Source: Cypionkella aquatica (GTDB taxonomy: Bacteria; Pseudomonadota; Alphaproteobacteria; Rhodobacterales; Rhodobacteraceae). From it: a stretch of 64,000 nt of DNA. The DNA lies in assembly GCF_030161095.1 (NCBI RefSeq), contig NZ_BSPP01000007.1:656901-720900 (forward strand), in the 5' to 3' direction. The notes under the pieces are model-generated. The model searched no databases. It was given only the letters and a program-made list of their open reading frames with translations, and had not been told where the DNA came from. Below, in pieces: positions 57,575 through 64,000 of the stretch (positions within the stretch are counted from its first letter, which is position 1; every line of letters starts with the position of its first letter). The translations under genes were made by a program, and so were the position numbers.

Positions 57575-59623
57575 ATGGCGCGTCCTATGTACAATACCGA
57601 AATCGGAAATGCAGGCGAAACCCAGCAAAAGGGCGGGGAAGCTTTGACGACCAACAGCGGCATGCCGATTTCTGACAACCAGAACAGCCTGCGTGCGGGT
57701 CACCGCGGCCCGACCCTGTTGGAAGATTTCATCCTGCGGGAAAAGATTTTCCACTTTGACCACGAACGCATCCCCGAGCGTATCGTGCACGCCCGCGGCT
57801 CGGCAGCGCATGGCTATTTTGAATGTACTGATCCGATCCCAGAACTGAGTCGAGCTGCGCTGTTTGCCGAAAAAGGTAAGAAGACACCGCTGTTCACGCG
57901 GTTTTCAACCGTGGCTGGCGGGGCAGGGTCGGTTGACACCCCCCGCGACGTGCGTGGCTTTGCGGTCAAATTCTACACCGAGGAAGGCAATTGGGATCTG
58001 GTCGGCAACAACATCCCGGTGTTCTTCATCCAAGACGCGATCAAATTCCCAGACCTGATCCACTCGGTCAAGATGGAGGCCGACAAAGGCTATCCGCAAG
58101 CCGGTTCGGCGCATGACACGTTCTGGGATTTTGTCTCGCTGATGCCAGAAACCATGCACACCGTGATGTGGGCGATGTCTGACCGTGCCATCCCGCGCTC
58201 GCTGCGGATGATGGAAGGCTTTGGCGTGCATACGTTCAAGCTGGTGAATGCCAAAGGCGCTGCAAGCTTTGTGAAATTCCACTGGCGCCCGCGTTTGGGC
58301 ACGCAATCCCTTGTCTGGGATGAAAGCGCCAAGCTGCAAGGCGCCGACAACGACTACCACCGTCGCGACCTGCACGAGGCCATCGCTGCAGGTGATTTCC
58401 CGGAATGGGATTTCGCGGTGCAGGTGTTCGATCAGGCACTGGCTGACAGCCTGCCCTATGATGTGCTCGACCCCACCAAGATCATCCCAGAAGAGATCGT
58501 GCCGCTGCGGGTGATTGGTCGCATGGTGCTGGATCGCAACCCCGACAACCACTTTGCCGAGAATGAGCAAGCTGCGTTTCTGCCCTCTAACATTGTGCCG
58601 GGCATCGACTTTTCCGATGATCCGCTGCTGCAAGGGCGGCTGTTTTCCTATCTCGACACGCAGAAATCCCGGCTGGGGACGACCAATTTCCATCAGATCC
58701 CGATCAACGCGCCGAAATGCCCCTACGCCAACATGATGCGCGATGGTCTGATGCAGACCGCCGTGCCAAAGGGGCGCGCGAATTACGAGCCGAACAGTCT
58801 GGACCTTGCCGCTGAAGATCCCGGCCCACGCGCCAGTGCCTCGGGCTTTATGACCGCACCGCAAGAGGTTGCCGGAGAAAAGCTGCGCATCCGCGCCGAA
58901 ACCTTTGGCGATCACTACAGCCAGCCGCGCATGTTCTGGCACTCGCAAACCGAAAACGAGCAAGCCCATATCGCTTCGGCTTTTGTGTTCGAGTTGTCGA
59001 AGGTCGGGTTGGACCATATTCGCAGCCGCGTTCTGGCCAATCTGCAAAACGTCGATCCGGGGCTTGCGCAGCGGGTTGCGGATGGCATCGGGATGGATTT
59101 GCCCGCAGCAGCGAAACCGTTCCGTGCACCCGTAGAACTTGCACCATCGGATGCGCTTTCGATCCAGAAGAACTGGAAGCCGACGCTGCAAGGCCGCAAG
59201 ATCGGCCTGCTGTTTGGCGAAGGCTCGGACAAGGCCGAGATTGACAAGCTGATCGCGGCGATCAAGGCCGAAGGTGGCAGCGTTTTCACTGTGGCACCCA
59301 AAGTGGGAATGCTGAAGCTGAAAGGCGGAGAGATGAAGGCCGACGGCCAACTGGCAGGCTCGCCTTCGATGCTGTTTGATGCGATCGCGATGATCCTGGC
59401 ACCCGATGTGGCTGAGAAGCTGGCCAAGGATTCTGCAGCCGTGGGCTTTGTCAACGAGGCTTTCGTCCACCTGAAGGCGATCGGGCATTGCAACGGATCG
59501 AAGGTAATTCTGGCGCGGGCTGGTATCGAACCAGATGCGGGCGTTGGCCATTACAGCAAACTGCCCGAAACCGCCAAGCACCGCTACTGGGCGCGCGAGG
59601 CGACGATCCGCGATCTGGCCTGA
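57575..59623 (+). CDS. katE: Large-subunit catalase (clade 2, HPII/KatE type)
   Basis: This 682-residue haem catalase decomposes hydrogen peroxide. The core (about 30-500) contains the distal histidine in RIVHARGSAAHGYFE (about 69-83), FTRFSTVAGGAGSVDTPRDV and the proximal tyrosine region RLFSYLDTQKSRLGTTNFHQ. The C-terminal ~150 residues form the DJ-1/GATase-like extension found only in large-subunit catalases (IGLLFGEGSDKAEIDKLIAA). The ATG at 57575 (MARPMYNTE) follows AAAGGCAGCAAA. It probably belongs to the stationary-phase/general stress response. Confidence 0.96.
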   Translation: MARPMYNTEIGNAGETQQKGGEALTTNSGMPISDNQNSLRAGHRGPTLLEDFILREKIFHFDHERIPERIVHARGSAAHGYFECTDPIPELSRAALFAEKGKKTPLFTRFSTVAGGAGSVDTPRDVRGFAVKFYTEEGNWDLVGNNIPVFFIQDAIKFPDLIHSVKMEADKGYPQAGSAHDTFWDFVSLMPETMHTVMWAMSDRAIPRSLRMMEGFGVHTFKLVNAKGAASFVKFHWRPRLGTQSLVWDESAKLQGADNDYHRRDLHEAIAAGDFPEWDFAVQVFDQALADSLPYDVLDPTKIIPEEIVPLRVIGRMVLDRNPDNHFAENEQAAFLPSNIVPGIDFSDDPLLQGRLFSYLDTQKSRLGTTNFHQIPINAPKCPYANMMRDGLMQTAVPKGRANYEPNSLDLAAEDPGPRASASGFMTAPQEVAGEKLRIRAETFGDHYSQPRMFWHSQTENEQAHIASAFVFELSKVGLDHIRSRVLANLQNVDPGLAQRVADGIGMDLPAAAKPFRAPVELAPSDALSIQKNWKPTLQGRKIGLLFGEGSDKAEIDKLIAAIKAEGGSVFTVAPKVGMLKLKGGEMKADGQLAGSPSMLFDAIAMILAPDVAEKLAKDSAAVGFVNEAFVHLKAIGHCNGSKVILARAGIEPDAGVGHYSKLPETAKHRYWAREATIRDLA

Positions 59624-59628
59624 ACCTG

Positions 59629-59659
59629 CGCGCCCTGCTTCGGTCTAGAGCAGGGCGCG
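59629..59659 (+). terminator. Hairpin after katE
   Basis: CGCGCCCTGCT and AGCAGGGCGCG form an 11-bp perfect stem just after the stop, followed by ATAATTGGTT. Confidence 0.65.
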
Positions 59660-59858
59660 ATAATTGGTTGATAAAGCAACCGGTCGATAAAGCATATGTG
59701 CCGGTGGTGTTCAGATCAGTTGATCTGCATGCCCCGGCATATTTTATTTATGGTCTTGAAACTGACGCACAAACGAAATTTATCTGCCTGAACTTTGCAT
59801 CGTAATAGGCAATAATCCGCTATATATTATCTTCGGTTGTATAACTAGGCAATCGCCC

Positions 59859-59885
59859 GGAACTTAATCACCGCCACTGTGTTTT
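59859..59885 (+). promoter_or_regulatory. EcfG-like general-stress promoter
   Basis: GGAAC, 17 bases, then GTTTT matches the alphaproteobacterial EcfG consensus (GGAAC-N16/17-GTT). It lies 59 bp upstream of the EF-hand/GSP17M gene pair. The rest of the 320-bp gap is unusually A/T-rich (59790-59845) and holds no gene. Confidence 0.5.
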
Positions 59886-59943
59886 CCTATCACCTGAGCA
59901 GTCGCAATTCATCATTGCGCCAATCATTCCAAGGAGGAACATC

Positions 59944-60435
59944 ATGCGTGGATTTCAAGCAAGTATGCTGAGCGCGGCCTTTGTCGTCACACTGGGCGGC
60001 ACCGCATTTGCACAGACCGAAACAGTGGCACCCGCCACGGCGCCTACGGCAGATTGCGATGCGCAATTCACCGCTTTGGATGCTGATGCAAACGGCTACC
60101 TGACCGATGCCGAAGCGCCGCGCGAATTCGCCCGTGCGCGCGTTGACGCGATGACCCCGGAAGCCAGCGGCATCAGCAAAGCCGCCTTCCTCGAGATGTG
60201 CGGCTCGGAAAACTGGGCGCAGAACACCCCGGAAGAAGGCGCACCCTTTGAAGGTGCCAACAGCTTTACCGAAGAGCAGGCGCGTGACCGTGCGGTGGCT
60301 TGGAACGTCACCGAAGTCTCGGCCTTGACGCTGGACGACAAAGGCATCTGGCGCGGCATCGGCAAGGTGGACGGCGCCGAAGTCTCAGTTGCCGTGGACT
60401 ACAAAGGCAACGTCGTCACCACGCCGAAAGCCTAA
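59944..60435 (+). CDS. Secreted EF-hand protein
   Basis: This 163-residue protein has a signal peptide (about 1-23, ending TAFAQ) and is probably periplasmic. A canonical EF-hand loop is present at 46-57 (DADANGYLTDAE, with D46, D48, N50, Y52, T54, E57), so calcium binding is likely. The C-terminal part (about 125-163, WRGIGKVDGAEVSVAVDYKG) resembles a PepSY-like fold. AAGGAGGAACATC upstream is a strong ribosome binding site. It is followed 34 bp later by a GSP17M-like stress protein. Confidence 0.8.
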   Translation: MRGFQASMLSAAFVVTLGGTAFAQTETVAPATAPTADCDAQFTALDADANGYLTDAEAPREFARARVDAMTPEASGISKAAFLEMCGSENWAQNTPEEGAPFEGANSFTEEQARDRAVAWNVTEVSALTLDDKGIWRGIGKVDGAEVSVAVDYKGNVVTTPKA

Positions 60436-60469
60436 GCGCGCGCAATAAACATCAGAATTGGAGAAAATT

Positions 60470-61102
60470 ATGGCTGTAACAACAAAAGTCTATGACGACT
60501 ACGCCACCGCACAAGCTGCGATGTCGAATGTAAATGCGCTTGGCCTGCCGGGCGTTGACGTGTCGCTGATCGGTGACGAAGGCTTTCGTGATTACGATCA
60601 GGGCCTGATTCAGCGTGATGCGGTGACTGGTCGTGTCGTAACTGTCAACACCGATGCCGATGCCTCGGGCACCGCGACCGGTGCGGGCATTGGGGCCGTG
60701 ATTGGCGGCAGCGGCGGTCTGCTTGCCGGTCTGGGCTTGCTTGCCATTCCGGGCGTGGGCCCGGTGGTTGCGGCGGGCTGGCTGGCTGCGACCGCAGTGG
60801 GTGCCATCGGTGGCGCGCTGGCGGGTGGCGCTGTTGGTGCGATTGTCGATCTGGGCCTGTCCGAGGAAGATGCTCCGGTGTTTTCCGAGGCCATTCGTCG
60901 GGGTGGCGTGGCCGTCAGCGTCCGCTTCCCGGAAGAGCATCGCAACGCCGTTGTAACGGCGCTGGACAACACCCCGACGCGCTCGCTTGAAGATCGTCGT
61001 ATCGGGTATGAGGCTGAAGGCTGGCGCTCGGAAGAAACCGAGGAAGAACGCCAGATCCGTTTGCGCGCTACCCGGCCACTTGATCCACCGATGGGTTTCT
61101 AA
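60470..61102 (+). CDS. GSP17M-like stress protein with glycine-rich membrane segment
   Basis: This 210-residue protein begins with a general-stress-protein-17M-like alpha/beta domain (about 1-60, YDDYATAQAAMSNVNALGLP). A Gly/Ala-rich hydrophobic region of about 65 residues follows (about 68-125, ATGAGIGAVIGGSGGLLAGL), then a second small domain. Such proteins accumulate under osmotic, cold or stationary stress in proteobacteria; the molecular role is unclear. GGAG lies 8 bases before the ATG. It shares the EcfG-like promoter with the EF-hand gene. Confidence 0.8.
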   Translation: MAVTTKVYDDYATAQAAMSNVNALGLPGVDVSLIGDEGFRDYDQGLIQRDAVTGRVVTVNTDADASGTATGAGIGAVIGGSGGLLAGLGLLAIPGVGPVVAAGWLAATAVGAIGGALAGGAVGAIVDLGLSEEDAPVFSEAIRRGGVAVSVRFPEEHRNAVVTALDNTPTRSLEDRRIGYEAEGWRSEETEEERQIRLRATRPLDPPMGF

Positions 61103-61129
61103 GCACATCGGATCGGTGTTAAAAAAATC

Positions 61130-61157
61130 CTTGGGGCCACGCCAATGTGGCCCCAAG
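61130..61157 (+). terminator. Terminator after the stress-gene pair
   Basis: CTTGGGGCCAC and GTGGCCCCAAG form a perfect 11-bp stem around GCCAAT. Confidence 0.8.
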
Positions 61158-61597
61158 CTCATGGCAGTCATATTTTATTCAGAAGAGCAATTATTATGGA
61201 TCAAAGATCAGCATAATATACGTGGAACGATGATATATTAAAGTATCTTTGATTTTCCGTCCAAAAATCGAATATTTCTTTTAGCTAAAAAGCCAATTAT
61301 GGCAGTTTTAGATCCCATGTTCGTGTGGAAATATGAATTGCTCCCGCAGCAGCATCGCGCGGCATGGTCTCAGCACTGCTGTGTGTTCTCCTGCGCAGTC
61401 TTGCACTGTGGGTGACGCCTGAAAGAGCTGCGGTCCGGTGGCTATGATCGGATTTCAATGAGTGCGAAAAGCACACCGTCTCGCGAGAAACACGCATCTG
61501 GTCGCGTTCAGGCATAGATCAGCAGCACCAAGGAATAGCGGCTGAGGATCAGCATTGTCCGAGTATGTCCGCGCCAAGACGCAGGCCCTTCAGGCGA
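61158..61597. other. Gap with an A/T-rich island upstream of the glgX end
   Basis: 61160-61320 is strikingly A/T-rich compared with the rest of the window (ATAATATACG, GATATATTAAAGTATC). No gene, tRNA or repeat was identified in it. 61320-61597 has normal composition and no convincing gene either. The A/T-rich part could be a binding region for a nucleoid protein or a remnant of foreign DNA. Confidence 0.5.
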
Positions 61598-63706
61598 TCA
61601 CGCGGGACGGTTACTGCGTTCAAAGACCGTCACCGACTGCCAATCCACCTCTACCGCGGTTTCCACGACCTCATCCATACCCACCGGAGTTTGCGTGGTG
61701 TCGATCCGCTTGGTCCATCCGCCTTCTGGCAGCGTTATGATAATTCGGTCGGCGGCGTTAAGGCAGATCAGCAGATCAGGTTGCTCGGGGCGCGCCAGCC
61801 GCAGCATGACGCAGGACGCGCCTTCCGCCTGCCAATCTTGTTCGGTCATCGCGCCACCACGCGGATGCAGCCACTCTGCAACCATCGCATCCTGCGCTGC
61901 ACCATCGCCCAGTGCAAAGGCTGCCCGCGACAGTCCGATCTCTTTGCGGAACGCCAGCAGGTCGCTGACCGCCGTGATCAGATCCTGATCTGCCTTTTCC
62001 CAGCCAAGCCATGTCGTCTCGTTATCCTGACAATAGGCGTTGTTGTTGCCGCCCTGCGTCTGGCCAAATTCATCGCCCGCAAGGATCATCGGCACGCCCT
62101 GCGACAGCGCCAGAGTGGCCAACATCCCACGCACCCGGCGGCGACGCGCCTCTAGGATGCCCGCATCCTCGGTCGGCCCCTCTGCACCCAGGTTGTGCGA
62201 CAGGTTGTTGGAATGGCCATCCGCGCCATTTTCGCCATTCGCCGCATTGTGCTTGTCGTCATAGGCCACAGTGTCCGCCAGTGTGAAACCGTCATGGGCC
62301 GCCAGAAAGTTCACCGAGGATGTCGCAGGGCGGTTCGAATGATTGAACTGCGTGGGTGACCCCAGCAAGCGTTGCGAGATTTGCGGTGCCATCCCGCTGT
62401 CGCGCCGCCAGAACGCCCGCATATCGTCGCGCGCCTTGTCGTTCCATTCGCGGAACGGCCACGGAAAACCGCCCACCTGATAGCCACCCTCGCCAATATC
62501 CCACGGCTCGGCGATCAGTTTCACCTTTGACAGCACCGGGTCTTGCCGGATCGCATTAAAGAACGCGCCTTCGCGTTCAAAGCCTGACGGCTCGCGCCCA
62601 AGCGTCGAGGCGAGATCAAAGCGGAAACCATCGACATGCATCGCCTCCACCCAATAGCGCAGGCTGTCGAGCACCATGCGCAGCACCATCGGATGCGCGA
62701 TGTTCAGCGTGTTCCCGGTGCCCGTGGTGTCAAAGCCGTGGCGTGGATTTTCCGGCGACAGCAGATAATAGCTGGCGTTGTCAATGCCGCGGAACGACAG
62801 TGTCGGCCCAAGCTCGTTGCCTTCGGCGGTGTGATTGTAGACCACATCCAGAATAACCTCGATGCCTGCGGCGTGAAAGCGGCGGATCGCCTGCTTTACC
62901 TCGCGGATATAACCGGATTTCAGATAGGGCCGGTTCGGGGCAAAGAAGGAAATCGTGTTGTAACCCCAATAGTTTGACAGGCCCTTCTCCACCAGATGAC
63001 GGTCCTGCACAAAGCCGTGGATCGGCAGCAATTCTATCGCTGTAGCGCCAATCCGGTGCAGATGCGCGATCACCGCGTCGCTGGCCAGCCCGGCAAAGGT
63101 GCCACGATCGGCCTCGGGCACCTCGGGATGCAGTTGTGTCAGACCTTTGACATGCGCCTCATAAACCACCGTATCTTCCCAAGCATGGTTCAGTGCCTTT
63201 TCGGCATCCCAATCAAAGCTCGGGTCTGCCACCACGCATTTTGGCATGAAAGGCGCCGAGTCGCGATCGTCCAACTGGGTATCTGACCCGCCAACCGGAT
63301 AGCCGAACAGCGCATCGTCCCAAACCAGATCGCCGGTCAGTTCATTTGCATAGGGGTCCAGCACCAATTTGGCGGGGTTAAAGCGGTGACCCTGCTCTGG
63401 CGCGAAAGGGCCATGCACACGGTAGCCATAAGCTTGTCCCGGCCCGATGCCCGGCAGATAGCCATACCAAATGCCGCCCTCCATCTTGGGAAGGTCAAGC
63501 CGCTGGATCTCCACCTGACCTGAGGCATCGTAAAGGCAAAGCTCTACCCGCGTCGCATGTTCCGAAAACAGCGCGAAATTTGTGCCCTGCGCATCGGCAA
63601 CCGCGCCAAGCGTGTCACTGCGCCCGGCAGACATATCGAACGCGGCAATCTGCTTCGGCTGATCCAGCATGGCGGTGGTGTCCTTTGTGAATAATGCGAT
63701 CATCAA
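61598..63706 (-). CDS. glgX: Glycogen debranching enzyme
   Basis: GlgX hydrolyses alpha-1,6 branches of phosphorylase-trimmed glycogen. The 702-residue protein has an N-terminal CBM48 domain (about 30-130; TNFALFSEHATRVELCLYD) and a GH13 barrel (about 165-550) with the conserved regions DVVYNHTAEG, VDGFRFDLAS (nucleophile Asp), AEPWDIG (acid Glu) and NFLAAHDGFTLAD. A small C-terminal domain follows. The start is uncertain: 63706 gives MMIALFTKD, while 63670 (MLDQPKQIAAF) would still keep all domains. Confidence 0.95.
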   Translation of the reverse strand: MMIALFTKDTTAMLDQPKQIAAFDMSAGRSDTLGAVADAQGTNFALFSEHATRVELCLYDASGQVEIQRLDLPKMEGGIWYGYLPGIGPGQAYGYRVHGPFAPEQGHRFNPAKLVLDPYANELTGDLVWDDALFGYPVGGSDTQLDDRDSAPFMPKCVVADPSFDWDAEKALNHAWEDTVVYEAHVKGLTQLHPEVPEADRGTFAGLASDAVIAHLHRIGATAIELLPIHGFVQDRHLVEKGLSNYWGYNTISFFAPNRPYLKSGYIREVKQAIRRFHAAGIEVILDVVYNHTAEGNELGPTLSFRGIDNASYYLLSPENPRHGFDTTGTGNTLNIAHPMVLRMVLDSLRYWVEAMHVDGFRFDLASTLGREPSGFEREGAFFNAIRQDPVLSKVKLIAEPWDIGEGGYQVGGFPWPFREWNDKARDDMRAFWRRDSGMAPQISQRLLGSPTQFNHSNRPATSSVNFLAAHDGFTLADTVAYDDKHNAANGENGADGHSNNLSHNLGAEGPTEDAGILEARRRRVRGMLATLALSQGVPMILAGDEFGQTQGGNNNAYCQDNETTWLGWEKADQDLITAVSDLLAFRKEIGLSRAAFALGDGAAQDAMVAEWLHPRGGAMTEQDWQAEGASCVMLRLARPEQPDLLICLNAADRIIITLPEGGWTKRIDTTQTPVGMDEVVETAVEVDWQSVTVFERSNRPA

Positions 63707-64000
63707 ACGCGCCCCACCGCGCCCGGTTCCGCTGCGTTGCAGAAAGATATCCGACCCGACTAAGCAGCCCCGCCATGATCACGCGGCCGCAGCATTGCCC
63801 ACCCCGCCACCCGCACTTGCGGCAGCGATTGGGGCACTTCTGCCAACGAACGCCCCATGCTCCGCCAAAACCACGAATAACGGCAGGCCAGCAAACCCGC
63901 GCCTAAGCCTTTGACCGCAAATAAGAACGCGCAGCGACCGTGACCTGCCACGGGATTTTTCCTCCATCTGCGACTAGAGTCCTCCCCAAGGAAGGGACGG
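63707..64000. other. Right-edge sequence; possible gene end or next gene start
   Basis: A minus-strand frame open from the right edge closes at 63903-63905 and would encode a C-terminal tail reading GGKIPWQVTVAARSYLRSKA; it could be the end of a gene lying beyond the window, possibly a partner of glgX. Alternatively, AAGGAAGGGACGG at the right edge on the plus strand looks like a ribosome binding site for a gene starting just outside. Neither can be confirmed here. Confidence 0.3.

Noticed and set aside
57905..59581. A 558-codon open frame antisense to katE
   Set aside because: Same reason: shadow of a strongly biased real gene.
63760..63951. 63-codon minus-strand frame at the right edge
   Set aside because: Starts with GTG, has no ribosome binding site and an Arg/Trp-rich random-looking translation; another frame ending at 63903 is equally possible.

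Overview
This 64 kb window is a stretch of alphaproteobacterial chromosome, almost certainly from a marine or saline Rhodobacteraceae (roseobacter/Rhodobacter-type) bacterium. The evidence is the high GC content, the gene neighbourhoods (nnrD | glnB-glnA; rpsF-rpsR-rplI; fbaB-x-ftsB-pdhABC), the alphaproteobacterial pyruvate dehydrogenase E1-beta with its own lipoyl domain, a class II (B12) ribonucleotide reductase, a DMSP lyase of the DddP type, and the remains of a Rhodobacter-type gene transfer agent (GTA) next to cysE. No rRNA, IS element, integrase or CRISPR array was seen. The only tRNA found is tRNA-Leu(UAG).

Layout. 1-7.4 kb: partial LpxL-type acyltransferase, DMT exporter, an orphan FliG-like gene with a CtrA-type box, purB, a double-CDGSH iron-sulfur protein, dddP and an unknown membrane-anchored protein. 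7.6-13.5 kb: glnA and glnB, divergent nnrD, a Hint-domain protein, tRNA-Leu and trigger factor. 13.5-17.5 kb: a hypothetical protein, a DMT exporter, ribosomal genes rpsF-rpsR-rplI and a PACE-family exporter. 17.6-27.9 kb: the fatty-acid/peptidoglycan run fabD-fabG-acpP // fabF-mltG, split by an oppositely oriented tetR-adaptor-RND efflux operon. 28-29.6 kb: a flavin-reductase-like protein divergent from a GntR regulator. 29.8-31.3 kb: an orphan type VI secretion cargo pair, a PAAR protein fused to an M91-like zinc metallopeptidase followed immediately by a secreted protein that could be its immunity partner. 31.8-33.8 kb: GTA gene g1, the 5' half of GTA terL and the tail of another small gene fused at a deletion scar, then cysE. 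34-42.1 kb (minus strand): pgk, an SDR, fbaB, a secreted protein, ftsB and pdhA-pdhB-pdhC. 42.2-49 kb: two tandem cyclophilins, tyrS, anmK, rarD, a desaturase and an FAD oxidoreductase. 49.2-52.8 kb: eno, a DMT exporter, a Fur-family regulator and another DMT exporter. 53-61.1 kb: nrdJ with NrdR-like boxes, the large catalase katE, and a small stress pair (EF-hand protein and GSP17M-like protein) behind an EcfG-like promoter. 61.6-63.7 kb: glgX.

How it fits together. Most genes are housekeeping: lower glycolysis to acetyl-CoA (pgk, fbaB, eno, pdhABC), fatty-acid initiation and elongation, nitrogen assimilation, translation, dNTP synthesis and oxidative-stress defence. The accessory content is the DMSP lyase, the efflux operon inserted in the fab cluster, the PAAR-protease pair and the GTA scar. 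Several intergenic repeat families recur: a long palindrome with GCCTCCGGCGGG ends, mostly between convergent genes; a ~170 bp composite repeat present twice in opposite orientation; and a ~54 bp element containing GTCCACGCG and GGGTTAGCA. All functional assignments are from reading the sequence; no database search was run.
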